This document shows, piece after piece, positions 27,112 through 36,046 of a stretch of 64,000 nucleotides of DNA (position 1 is the stretch's first letter; the number at the start of each line of letters is the position of its first letter). Below the pieces are notes generated by a model that was not told the DNA's origin, did not search any database, and saw only the letters and a program-made list of their open reading frames with translations. The stretch is taken from the NCBI RefSeq assembly GCF_004340205.1, contig NZ_SLWB01000018.1, positions 20,150 through 84,149 of the forward strand, read 5' to 3'. The stretch is from Acetobacteroides hydrogenigenes. Lineage in GTDB: Bacteria > Bacteroidota > Bacteroidia > Bacteroidales > ZOR0009. The translations under genes were made by a program, and so were the position numbers.

Positions 27112-27238
27112 GTGGCGGGCAGATTCCATTTTGTGGCGGGCGCTTTTGCCGGAGTGGCGGGCTTTAGGGGGAAGTGTGGCGGGGAGTAGCTCAAAAGTGG
27201 CGGGCTAAATCGGATTTGTGGCGGGCTTTTCCCAGAAA
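27112..27238. repeat. 21-bp phased repeat array, GTGGCGGGC core (array B)
   Basis: Six copies of GTGGCGGGC (one ends in G) start at 27112, 27133, 27154, 27176, 27197 and 27218: spacings 21, 21, 22, 21, 21. Each 9-bp core is followed by 12-13 bp of unrelated sequence. The single 22-bp step breaks any reading frame, so this is not a translated repeat. It lies between the WYL-cas promoter region and the HU terminator. Confidence 0.85.
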
Positions 27239-27335
27239 ATCAGCCGATTTAGGCAATAGCAAGGAGTCGCCATCTTAAATTAATTTTGAATTTAGCTTAC
27301 CGTGAATTCTGGAATTATTAGATTTACAAAAAAAA

Positions 27336-27361
27336 GGTGCACCTGCTGTAACAGGTGCACC
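27336..27361 (-). terminator. Rho-independent terminator of the HU-like gene
   Basis: 10-bp perfect stem (GGTGCACCTG and complement) with a 6-base loop, followed on the minus strand by seven or more T. It is 29 bp past the stop codon. Confidence 0.85.
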
Positions 27362-27389
27362 CCTAATAATGAAGGATGCGAAATGTAGG

Positions 27390-27770
27390 CTACTCTACCT
27401 TACGAAAGTTTAGTTCACCTAGATTTCTCTTCATCGAAGCGCCCGGACGGAAACGTATACGGGCGTTTTTTATGGCATCAACCGAGATATCCTCAGCCTT
27501 ATCCTTGGTGTCGCTGCTCAGCGTTAGCTGAAAGCTGCCCAGATTACCCAGGTTAACGGTATGCCCCAACGAGAGCATCTCGGGAACAATTAACGAAAGC
27601 GACGATAGCACTGCCAGCACATCCGTTTTGTTGAGCGTGCACGAGTTCGATATCATGCTCGAAATCTTATCAACGCCAATCTCCTTGCTGTTGGTTATCG
27701 ATGCCCGGTACTTGTTGGGGGCCTCCGGATTCTTCAGATCCGGGCAGGCCACCGGTTTAAAATCTATCAT
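27390..27770 (-). CDS. HU-like DNA-binding protein of the Bacteroidetes HU-related family
   Basis: 126 aa. The start MIDFKPVACPDLKNPEAPNK is typical of the TIGR01201-like 'histone-like, putative' group. Then HU-type helices (DKISSMISNSCTLNKTDVLA) and the beta-arm region LGHTVNLGNLGSFQLTLSSD ... ARIRFRPGASMKRNLGELNF. It binds and bends DNA; many paralogues occur in Bacteroidetes genomes. Monocistronic, with its own -7 box and terminator. Confidence 0.88.
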   Translation of the reverse strand: MIDFKPVACPDLKNPEAPNKYRASITNSKEIGVDKISSMISNSCTLNKTDVLAVLSSLSLIVPEMLSLGHTVNLGNLGSFQLTLSSDTKDKAEDISVDAIKNARIRFRPGASMKRNLGELNFRKVE

Positions 27771-28349
27771 ACGTCCTTTTTATTATGATGATTTTGACCT
27801 ACTCTGTTCAAGGTTTTCGGTATCCCCTTATATTCCGCCTACTCTTTCAGGTTTTCAGCAACGCCTGAGTCTATGTTGAGTTTTTAATGAGCTCTTATAC
27901 AAATTTACCAACATTGTTAATTGGAAAAAACAATTTTCATTCAAAGATATCAACAAGACATAAAAGTTATCAACAATCCTAATATCCAGTGTTTTATAGA
28001 CAATTTAGCATTTTTCCCATATTTGCATACTTAATTGATGCATAGATTATAGATAATAAAGTAATCATAATTAAGACACCATGTATTACAAGTATAGCCA
28101 ACCATGTATTATGATAAATTGCATTACTTGATATAAATTTGATATCCAAGCATAACTGATTATGTTGTCATATCATCTGTAATGGTATTTTATTAATATG
28201 CAATTAACATTCCACTCTTTCCAATTAAGAATAATGCAAATATATTTTCGACCATCCTTATAGATTAGAGTAAAGACATTAACATTGAGATCAAATCTTA
28301 AATCTCGCAAGCAACCATCATCCTACGATGTTTTAACGTGAAAATTGAG
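27771..28349. other. AT-rich intergenic region
   Basis: 579 bp without a supportable gene. It contains the HU -7 box at 27900-27907; the remainder (27910-28340) is AT-rich with no repeat, hairpin or ORF that I can defend. Confidence 0.6.
27900..27907 (-). promoter_or_regulatory. -7 promoter box for the HU-like gene
   Basis: TAAATTTG on the minus strand, an exact TAnnTTTG match, ~130 bp upstream of the start. It implies a long 5' untranslated leader. Confidence 0.4.
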
Positions 28350-28820
28350 TTACCACCTACAAAAAGGCTTCAGGCTTAGCATCGAGTTGTAGTACCGCTC
28401 ATCTCCGGAGACCTCCTCTCCTAGCCAATTGGGTTTCTCGAAAGCCTCGTTCTCGTCAGATAGCTCAATTTCGGCAATAACCAGGCCCCTATTATCCCCA
28501 CTAAACTCGTCCACCTCGTATGTGTGGCTGCCCAAATTCACCTCATAGCGGATCTTGTCAATTACCCCGGGTTCGCAGATCTTAAGCAGCTCATCGGCAT
28601 CGGCGACGGCGATTTCCTTCTCCCACTCAAAGCGGGAGAGCCCCGAATTATTGGCAATACCTTTAATGGTAAGGTAGCCCTTTTCGCCCTTTACCCTCAC
28701 GCGCACCGTTCGCTCCGGGTTCGACGATAGGTAGCCCTGAACAATTCGGTAATGCCCACGTGCAAGCTTCTTGTAATCTTCAGATTTAACCAAGAATTTC
28801 CGTTCAATCTCTAGTGCCAT
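28350..28820 (-). CDS. CYTH-domain protein (triphosphate tunnel metalloenzyme)
   Basis: 156 aa. Begins MALEIERKFLVKSEDYKKLA with the defining ExExK motif (EIERK). Further tunnel residues: RTVRVRVKGEKGYLTIKG, FEWEKEI, KIRYEVN, YEVDEFSGDNRGLVIAEIEL. Bacterial CYTH enzymes of this size usually hydrolyse inorganic tripolyphosphate or ATP-like triphosphates; substrate is not decidable here. Single gene. Confidence 0.93.
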   Translation of the reverse strand: MALEIERKFLVKSEDYKKLARGHYRIVQGYLSSNPERTVRVRVKGEKGYLTIKGIANNSGLSRFEWEKEIAVADADELLKICEPGVIDKIRYEVNLGSHTYEVDEFSGDNRGLVIAEIELSDENEAFEKPNWLGEEVSGDERYYNSMLSLKPFCRW

Positions 28821-28842
28821 ATTTCGTTGAGTATTATAAATG

Positions 28843-28850
28843 CAAATTTA
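28843..28850 (-). promoter_or_regulatory. -7 promoter box for the CYTH gene
   Basis: TAAATTTG on the minus strand, an exact TAnnTTTG match, 23 bp upstream of the ATG. Confidence 0.5.
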
Positions 28851-29021
28851 GCAGAAGATGGTTCGCCGAAACTTGATCTGTTGGGAAAGATCAACAACCT
28901 GTTAAAATAAAGCCCCCTTTCTTACCCTTCTTTATAGCTTCAGAATAACTACCGTTTAACCTCCTCCGAAGCATAGATCCCAAAGCCTTGCAAAACCCTA
29001 AGGATATTTCATTAAAGTTCT

Positions 29022-29029
29022 TACCTTTG
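29022..29029 (+). promoter_or_regulatory. -7 promoter box for the RhlE-like helicase gene
   Basis: TACCTTTG, an exact TAnnTTTG match, ~41 bp upstream of the ATG at 29071. Confidence 0.5.
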
Positions 29030-29070
29030 CAGCCTTAGTATAAATAACCGCGACGGTTAACTCGTAATAC

Positions 29071-30348
29071 ATGACATTTGAACAGCTAAACTTAATTACG
29101 CCTATTATAGAGGCGCTAAAGCACGAAGAGTATTCTACCCCAACCCCAATACAAGCCCAGGCAATACCTAAGATTTTAGAGGGAAACGACTTAATAGGGT
29201 GTGCGCAAACCGGAACTGGAAAAACCGCAGCATTTAGCATCCCAATTATCCAAAAGCTCACCGAAAATTCAGAATCGCGCAAGCATAAGGCTATTAAAGC
29301 CCTAATCATTACCCCAACGAGGGAACTTGCCATTCAAATTGGCGAGAGTTTCACGGCTTATGGTAGGTTTACCAGTTTAAAGCATGCCGTCATCTTTGGT
29401 GGCGTTTCGCAGGTTCCACAGGTAAATCTCATACGTTCGGGTGTGGATATCCTAATAGCCACACCGGGTCGTTTACTCGATCTCTACAACCAAGGTTTTA
29501 TTAAAGTTCCCTCTCTCGATTTCTTTGTACTCGACGAGGCTGACAGGATGCTCGACATGGGCTTTATTCACGATATAAAGCGAATACTCCAAATCATTCC
29601 ATCTAAACGTCAGACGCTGCTATTTTCGGCAACCATGCCACCAGAAATTCAAAAGCTGGCAAATTCGATGCTGTATAAGCCGCTTAAGGTGGAGGTAACC
29701 CCTGTTTCTTCTACTGTTGACATCATAAACCAGCTGGTTTACTTTGTCGAGAAAAAGCAGAAAAAGGATCTTCTGATAAGCCTTCTCAGCAACGAAACTG
29801 TCGAATCGGCCCTTGTATTTGCCCGAACCAAGCACGGCTCCGATAAGCTGGTAAAATCGTTGGTTAAAGATGGCATACAAGCGGAGGCAATCCACGGGAA
29901 TAAGTCGCAGAATGCCCGCCAAAACGCCCTTAACAACTTTAAGGATAGGAAAACAAAGGTGCTAATTGCTACCGATATTGCCGCCAGAGGTATTGATGTC
30001 GATATGCTTTCGCACGTGATCAACTACGAGCTACCCGAGGTTCCCGAGACCTATGTGCATAGAATTGGAAGAACTGGACGTGCTGGCAATAAAGGCGTAG
30101 CAATATCGCTTGTCGATCCCGAGGAGGTTAAGCTATTGAGGGATATAGAGCATCTTATCAAGAAAAACATTAGGGTGGTTTACGACCATCCGTTTGTAAG
30201 TATTGCATCGGCAATAGGCGCTAGCCAAGCCATTGACAACGCCAAAGCAGCCCCGGCCAAACCTAAAGGCTATAAAGGAAGCAAAACCAATGGCGACTAC
30301 TGGAGGCGAAAAAATCGCGACAGCAAGCGCTCGCCTAAAAGGGGATAA
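29071..30348 (+). CDS. DEAD-box RNA helicase, RhlE-like
   Basis: 425 aa. Motifs in order: Q motif YSTPTPIQAQAIP, Walker A CAQTGTGKTAA, PTRELAIQ, DEAD box FVLDEADRMLDMGF, motif III FSATMP, then ALVFARTKHGSDKL, VLIATDIAARGIDVD and motif VI YVHRIGRTGRAGNKG. A short basic tail (~390-425, KPKGYKGSKTNGDYWRRKNR) is typical of RhlE/cold-shock helicases. Unwinds structured RNA in ribosome assembly and decay. Only plus-strand gene for 19 kb to the right. Confidence 0.93.
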   Translation: MTFEQLNLITPIIEALKHEEYSTPTPIQAQAIPKILEGNDLIGCAQTGTGKTAAFSIPIIQKLTENSESRKHKAIKALIITPTRELAIQIGESFTAYGRFTSLKHAVIFGGVSQVPQVNLIRSGVDILIATPGRLLDLYNQGFIKVPSLDFFVLDEADRMLDMGFIHDIKRILQIIPSKRQTLLFSATMPPEIQKLANSMLYKPLKVEVTPVSSTVDIINQLVYFVEKKQKKDLLISLLSNETVESALVFARTKHGSDKLVKSLVKDGIQAEAIHGNKSQNARQNALNNFKDRKTKVLIATDIAARGIDVDMLSHVINYELPEVPETYVHRIGRTGRAGNKGVAISLVDPEEVKLLRDIEHLIKKNIRVVYDHPFVSIASAIGASQAIDNAKAAPAKPKGYKGSKTNGDYWRRKNRDSKRSPKRG

Positions 30349-30360
30349 ACATTTTCGATA

Positions 30361-30396
30361 TTAAATAAGGAGTCAATAAATTGACTCCTTATTTAA
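30361..30396. terminator. Bidirectional terminator between converging genes
   Basis: 16-bp perfect stem (TTAAATAAGGAGTCAA and complement, 4-base loop) with AT-rich ends on both sides. It serves the helicase gene (plus) and overlaps the last codon of the convergent gene ending at 30393. Confidence 0.8.
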
Positions 30397-31589
30397 TTCT
30401 TCTTCGCTGCAATTTTGGCGTTGTATTCGTCTAGAATAGAACCAACCAATGGCCTATAGAATCGCCAAAAGAAAGCTGAGCGCCCCTCTCCTTCTATTCT
30501 TACTACAGACTGGTTGAACGAGGCAACTCCTGCAAACTTTGTATTGTACATAGAAATATCTATATCCGAAAAATCGCCCGCAAAGTAGTAGAAATCAAAG
30601 TTGCGATTCTTTGTTTTTACAGCAGCAGGAAAGTGAGTTGGAATAAAGTTTTTCTCTAGGATTTTTTGACCTTCAGCATTTACATCGATTTTGTAGGTAG
30701 CCAAAACATCCAAGCTATCCGATGCGCTAATTATATCAAACCAGTAATGGAATTTCATATTTTTAGGCAAATCGTATCTATCCCTAAATTTCGGGTTTGT
30801 TTCAATAAGAGGAACATCCAGATTTAGATGAGTTTTTTTCTCAAGAATTACAATTTTTTCATCGGTTCGCACAAATATTATTCCCGGTTCTTTGAACGGC
30901 CATTTACCGCCATTTTGCTTGGTGTAGTTCTTCTTTAACCATATTGGCAGCTCCTTATTTTCGTTGGTATCCAACGAAGAGTAGTACCGGCCAACCCACC
31001 CCTGCCAGCTCATTTTAAACTCTTTCTCAAACTCGCGGGCCACCGAAGTAGGGGTTGGAGTACCTATTACATTAAACTCTGTAATAATGAGTTTTCCTTG
31101 CTCCTTCATCTTCTTCAACAACCTTACTTCTGCCATACTCATCCCCCCATAAATGAGGTCAGATGGTTCAAGCGAGCTCATTTTAGGATTATGCCTTTCT
31201 TCATTAGGATAAAGTTCGTACCACTCTCCTGTATAAACGCCATACAAATCAGTATAGTAAGCCATATCGTACTTGTTGGCCAATACGCTTAAGGCCGAAT
31301 CTGAGTAGTTGGCAAAATCTTTCACCGTAAAGTTTCCCTTTCCATCGGGGAAGAAACCGTAATAGTCAGAGTTTTTATCGTAAGGCAGATTACCCTTCTT
31401 TACAAACTTCTCATTTTCTAATATCCAAAACAGAGGGGTGTGTTCCTGTCTATTCGGTTCTAAAACAGTCTTATCGATAACCAGCACGTTTAGTTGATAG
31501 GGTTCCTTGCTATTCCAAAGGTATCTTAGTACAAATGGAGTTGCCACTAAAACAAGAATAGTGAAATATAAGTATGGATGCTTTTTCAT
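30393..31589 (-). CDS. Hypothetical membrane-anchored extracytoplasmic protein
   Basis: 398 aa, not recognised. One N-terminal membrane helix (YLYFTILVLVATPFVLRYLW) and then a ~370-residue extracytoplasmic domain. Visible segments: LNVLVIDKTVLEPNRQEHTP (first strand), ANKYDMAYYTDLYGVYTGEW, KLIITEFNVIGTPTPTSVAR, and FYYFAGDFSDIDISMYNTKF near the end, ending RPLVGSILDEYNAKIAA. The alternating pattern with LIITEFN could be a glycosyltransferase- or GATase-like fold, but no catalytic set is convincing. No operon partner. Confidence 0.75.
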   Translation of the reverse strand: MKKHPYLYFTILVLVATPFVLRYLWNSKEPYQLNVLVIDKTVLEPNRQEHTPLFWILENEKFVKKGNLPYDKNSDYYGFFPDGKGNFTVKDFANYSDSALSVLANKYDMAYYTDLYGVYTGEWYELYPNEERHNPKMSSLEPSDLIYGGMSMAEVRLLKKMKEQGKLIITEFNVIGTPTPTSVAREFEKEFKMSWQGWVGRYYSSLDTNENKELPIWLKKNYTKQNGGKWPFKEPGIIFVRTDEKIVILEKKTHLNLDVPLIETNPKFRDRYDLPKNMKFHYWFDIISASDSLDVLATYKIDVNAEGQKILEKNFIPTHFPAAVKTKNRNFDFYYFAGDFSDIDISMYNTKFAGVASFNQSVVRIEGEGRSAFFWRFYRPLVGSILDEYNAKIAAKKN

Positions 31590-31756
31590 GCCTTATTTTT
31601 TTGAATGTAAAGTGAGCGGAAAGCAAACAAAACGTTAAGATGTACGCCTTAAAAACAACTAAAATAAAGAGATGTTTTGAAATCAAGTATAAATATTTGT
31701 CGAATAAGGCACAATAAGAGGGATGCAAAGATGGCAGAACAGATGAGTAGGGCTAC

Positions 31757-31796
31757 AAAAAAGGCGAATCTTCGTAGGAAGATTCGCCTTTTTTAT
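31757..31796 (-). terminator. Terminator of the V-ATPase operon
   Basis: 11-bp GC-rich stem (GGCGAATCTTC and complement, 4-base loop) flanked by A6 and T6 tracts, 18 bp past the stop of the c-subunit gene. Confidence 0.9.
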
Positions 31797-31813
31797 TTTT
31801 GATTTTACGCTTA

Positions 31814-32311
<498 letters not shown>

Positions 32312-32333
32312 TTACTTTGTTATTATTCTTCTT

Positions 32334-34112
32334 TTACTGTTTTACTTTTTTTGCAAAGGGCCTATAGTACCTACCATTCCCTTCAAAACCAGAGTTCTTA
32401 TAAAACTCAACAAAGGTAAGACGAAGCGGATGTACAAATGAGCCTAACGAAGCTAATGCAATGTTGGCACCATGTCCAAGAACAAGCACTAAGCCAAAAA
32501 TCACATAGTCTAAGCCAAATGGTAATGAACCTAGCGTTAGGGCGGCAATTTGATTAACAACCAATCCCAAAATTGACCCAGATAGGCCCAGCGCGAATAA
32601 ACGAATGTACGACAGCAGGTCTCCAAAGAACCCTGTAATATCATACAGCTCGGCCATCCCCAATCCAACGCGGGCAAAAATATTCTTATCGGGATTACCG
32701 AAAAGCAATAAAATACCTACGCCAGTTAGTATTATATGCCATGTAAATGGTTTAATAGGATCTACAAACGATGCCGCAGCTCCAAGCAGAATAATGATCC
32801 ATGCAATAGGCCCTAGCGCAAACTTCCAGTTGCCATTCTTGTTGGCCCTGTTATAGGCTTTTAAGGATAGTCCAAAGAGTATCTGAACAAAACCGATACC
32901 AACTGCAAATAGCATCATTTGATTCCTATTAAGGAATAGCTTTTGAATATTTTGAGGAAGGAAAGGCCACGTAGCCATTTCGGTTCCAAAAACACCACCC
33001 GAGAGCGATCCCATAATAATAGTTCCTGCCCCTAGCCACATCATAAGAATAAGGAATGGACGAAACTTACTCAGCGAAGTCCTATTCTTTAGCAAAAGGC
33101 CTGCTATAAGGAATACAAATCCATACCCAATATCTCCCATGCAAAGTCCAAAGAAAAGGACAAAGAATGGTGCAAAGAATGCGGTTAGATCTAGCTCATT
33201 GTATGATGGTGGCACATACAGTTCTCCAATCCATTCGAATAGCGAAGCAAACTTCCCATTCTTTAGCTTTATTGGTGGATTGTCCTGTTCCGTTGCCTCC
33301 TCGGTTAGGTAAACAATTGATTTAGATTCAAGATATGCATTTAACTCACCAATAGAGTCGTGTGGCGCAAATCCGGTTACTAAAACAACGCTTCCTTCAA
33401 CCTCACGTTTAGCGCCATAGAATATCGATTTTATATCGATATTCTCAAGAAGTTCAGCACGAGCCTTGCTAAGCATATCTACATAGTGAGAAAGCCCTGC
33501 TAGTTCTTCTTCTAGAGATTCTATTTTAGAGTTAACAGCCGCAATATCCTTGCTTAGCGTTGAACTTGCGTGAACTGGAGCCTTAACCTCAGTTGCAGGA
33601 ATTGCAAAGTTTTCGCCTTCTGGTTGGATACAAACAAAATAGATTACCCCATTCTGTTCGTTTATTACTTGCAGAGGAAATTTGTTTTCCCACTCCAAAT
33701 CGTATCGTTTAGAAGGTGTGGTGAAAAACTTAACCTTAAGGCCTTTACTCTCTAAATCCTTAATTGCCTCAGGATTAAAATCACCCCATGGATAATGCTC
33801 CGCATGCTCCTTTCTTAGCTTTTTAAGATCGGAATCCAAGGCTTCCCTATCTTTAACGATAGCTTCAAAACGCTCCAATACATCTTGAGGCATTTGGTTG
33901 GTTAGCTGCTCTAAGCCTTCTTTCTTTCGTAGAAGAGCTTTGATTGCAACATTATACCTAGAAGCTAAATCGAGAAGAGCCTTTTCCTCCTCATTCATGC
34001 TCCTTTTTTCTGTGGTGATATCCAGAACTCCAATGCGCTGAACATCTTCCAGAAAATTAGGGAAGTCTTCATGATGAACAAGGAAGGCATATTTTTGCAT
34101 CTTTACTATCAT
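32334..34112 (-). CDS. atpI: V-type ATPase subunit I (membrane stator a subunit)
   Basis: 592 aa. The N-terminal half (~1-290) is the cytoplasmic coiled-coil stalk (MIVKMQKYAFLVHHEDFPNF, LRKKEGLEQLTNQM). The C-terminal half has about seven helices with the conserved FGLCMGDIGYGFVFLIAGLL, YDITGFFGDLLSYIRLFALG (the ion-channel Arg of SYIRLFALGLSG) and HGANIALASLGSFVHPLRLT. It forms the ion half-channels against the K ring. Overlaps atpD by 4 bp. Confidence 0.94.
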   Translation of the reverse strand: MIVKMQKYAFLVHHEDFPNFLEDVQRIGVLDITTEKRSMNEEEKALLDLASRYNVAIKALLRKKEGLEQLTNQMPQDVLERFEAIVKDREALDSDLKKLRKEHAEHYPWGDFNPEAIKDLESKGLKVKFFTTPSKRYDLEWENKFPLQVINEQNGVIYFVCIQPEGENFAIPATEVKAPVHASSTLSKDIAAVNSKIESLEEELAGLSHYVDMLSKARAELLENIDIKSIFYGAKREVEGSVVLVTGFAPHDSIGELNAYLESKSIVYLTEEATEQDNPPIKLKNGKFASLFEWIGELYVPPSYNELDLTAFFAPFFVLFFGLCMGDIGYGFVFLIAGLLLKNRTSLSKFRPFLILMMWLGAGTIIMGSLSGGVFGTEMATWPFLPQNIQKLFLNRNQMMLFAVGIGFVQILFGLSLKAYNRANKNGNWKFALGPIAWIIILLGAAASFVDPIKPFTWHIILTGVGILLLFGNPDKNIFARVGLGMAELYDITGFFGDLLSYIRLFALGLSGSILGLVVNQIAALTLGSLPFGLDYVIFGLVLVLGHGANIALASLGSFVHPLRLTFVEFYKNSGFEGNGRYYRPFAKKVKQ

Positions 34113-34705
34113 TCTGCCACCTCCTCGTATCTTTTTTTCACAATCTTCTGCGCCGACTTAGAAAGGTTCTCCTCATCCTCTAAGAATCGTTTAATCTTTC
34201 GTATAGCAGATTCGTAGTCGGGTATTTGCACCTTCTCGTAAAGGTTAACCTTTTGGGTTGTTTTTTTACGAGCATGGTCTAAAAGTCGCATCTTCTGTAG
34301 GTAGAACTCGCGTTCTATTCCTAGCGTTGTAAGCTCTTTTAGAATCTGCAAGCCCTCCACTATCCAAAATGGGCTGCTAAAAAGATCGAAATCGTGAACC
34401 GTAAATATCACTTCCTTGAGAACCGGAATTTTTACTCCGGCAATCTTGGTTAGCGATACCTTTACATCTTCTACAGTAATAAGTTCGGGTCTAAACTCAG
34501 TCCAGAGCCCACTCATGTACTGCAGCTTTTGCGTAAGTTCTGCCTGCCTTGCTTCTACCTCGTCGGCCAAATTCTTAGCCTTTTTCACTTCGAGTCGCAA
34601 TGCCGATTCCTTATTCTTAATGGTTGGGAGCGCACGCTTTCTGACACGAAGCTGTTTGTTTAGCTCGTTCAGCGCAGTTTTGTTTATTTGGTACTTTACT
34701 CCCAT
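34109..34705 (-). CDS. atpD: V-type ATPase subunit D (central stalk)
   Basis: 198 aa, almost entirely coiled coil. MGVKYQINKTALNELNKQLR and the C-terminal REFYLQKMRLLDHARKKTTQ (helical hairpin of the rotor shaft) match subunit D. It links the A3B3 head to the K ring. 18 bp after atpB. Confidence 0.9.
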   Translation of the reverse strand: MGVKYQINKTALNELNKQLRVRKRALPTIKNKESALRLEVKKAKNLADEVEARQAELTQKLQYMSGLWTEFRPELITVEDVKVSLTKIAGVKIPVLKEVIFTVHDFDLFSSPFWIVEGLQILKELTTLGIEREFYLQKMRLLDHARKKTTQKVNLYEKVQIPDYESAIRKIKRFLEDEENLSKSAQKIVKKRYEEVAE

Positions 34706-34723
34706 AGCAATACGCTTCTTATG

Positions 34724-36046
34724 TTAGTTTTTGGGCCAGTATTTTTCAACTAACTCTTGCTTAATAGCAACTTCAGTTTGGTTGAAGTACTTAGCAAACA
34801 GATTCCACGCTGTGTCAAGCATCTTGGTAGCATCGATATTTACGTCGATTGCTAGCAGGAACTTAGAGTAGTCGTGGGCAAACTTAAGCGTACGCTCATC
34901 GTAGTCGGTAAGATCGAAACCATTCTCCAGCTTCGTTTTTGCGTTAGCCGCATCGGCGTAAAGACGAACAGCCGCATTCATAACCTGAGGATGGTCTTCG
35001 CGTGTTTTCTTGCCAATTACCAGCTGTTTTAGGCGCGATAGGCTTCGGAATGGGTCGATAATAACCTTTCCTGTATCCGAATCGGCACGAAGGAAAAGCT
35101 GACCTTCGGTGATATAACCCGTATTGTCTGGAATAGCGTGGGTAATGTCGCCACCCGAAAGTGTTGTTACCGCAATAATGGTGATGGAACCACCATTGGG
35201 AAGCTGAACAGCCTTTTCGTAGATCTTAGCCAAATCGGAGTAGAGCGACCCTGGCATAGAGTCCTTCGAAGGAATCTGATCCATACGGTTCGAAACGATG
35301 GCAAGCGCATCGGCGTAAAGGGTCATGTCAGTAAGCAGCACAAGTACCTTCTCGCCCTTATCCACTGCAAAGTATTCGGCAGCAGTAAGCGCCATATCCG
35401 GAATAAGCAGACGCTCAACAGGAGGTTGCTCGGTTGTATTCACGAAAGAGATGATACGATCGAGTGCACCAGCATTATCGAACACATTCTTGAAGAATAG
35501 GAAGTCGTCATTTGACAGTCCCATACCTCCTAGAATAATCTTATCGGCCTTTGCACGAAGCGCAACCATTGCCATTACCTGGTTAAATGGTTGGTCTGGA
35601 TCGGCAAAGAAAGGAATCTTTTGTCCAGAAACAAGGGTATTATTTAGGTCGATACCTGCGATACCGGTTGCAATAAGCTCCGAAGGCTGCTGGCGACGAA
35701 ATGGATTAACCGAAGGTCCTCCAATCTCACGCTCTTCGCCCTGAACCTCTGGACCACCATAAATTGGCTTTCCGTAGGCGTTAAAGAAGCGGCCTGCAAG
35801 ATCGTCGCTTACGGTAAGCTTTGGCGCATGTCCAAAGAAAACAACTTCCGTATCGGTTGAAATACCTTCGGTACCGGCAAAAACCTGAAGGGTAACAAGG
35901 TTACCGCTAATCTTTACCACCTGAGCCAACTTTTCGCCCACCTGTGCGAGTTCCTCGTTCATCACGCCATCAGCACGAAGGGTAACGGTTGCTTTGGTGA
36001 TATTCTCAATCTTTGTATAGATTTTCTTAAAAGCAGTAGTCTCCAT
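34724..36046 (-). CDS. atpB: V-type ATPase subunit B (non-catalytic)
   Basis: 440 aa. FKKIYTKIENITKATVTLRA at the N-terminus, GKPIYGGPEVQGEEREIGGP, SELIATGIAGIDLNNTLVSG and ILGGMGLSNDDFLFFKN. No Walker A lysine loop, as expected for B. VLLTDMTLYADALAIVSNRM, SMPGSLYSDLAKIYEKA and ITEGQLFLRAD are conserved. Its ATG shares its last base with the atpA stop at 36046, so the two are tightly coupled. Confidence 0.95.
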   Translation of the reverse strand: METTAFKKIYTKIENITKATVTLRADGVMNEELAQVGEKLAQVVKISGNLVTLQVFAGTEGISTDTEVVFFGHAPKLTVSDDLAGRFFNAYGKPIYGGPEVQGEEREIGGPSVNPFRRQQPSELIATGIAGIDLNNTLVSGQKIPFFADPDQPFNQVMAMVALRAKADKIILGGMGLSNDDFLFFKNVFDNAGALDRIISFVNTTEQPPVERLLIPDMALTAAEYFAVDKGEKVLVLLTDMTLYADALAIVSNRMDQIPSKDSMPGSLYSDLAKIYEKAVQLPNGGSITIIAVTTLSGGDITHAIPDNTGYITEGQLFLRADSDTGKVIIDPFRSLSRLKQLVIGKKTREDHPQVMNAAVRLYADAANAKTKLENGFDLTDYDERTLKFAHDYSKFLLAIDVNIDATKMLDTAWNLFAKYFNQTEVAIKQELVEKYWPKN

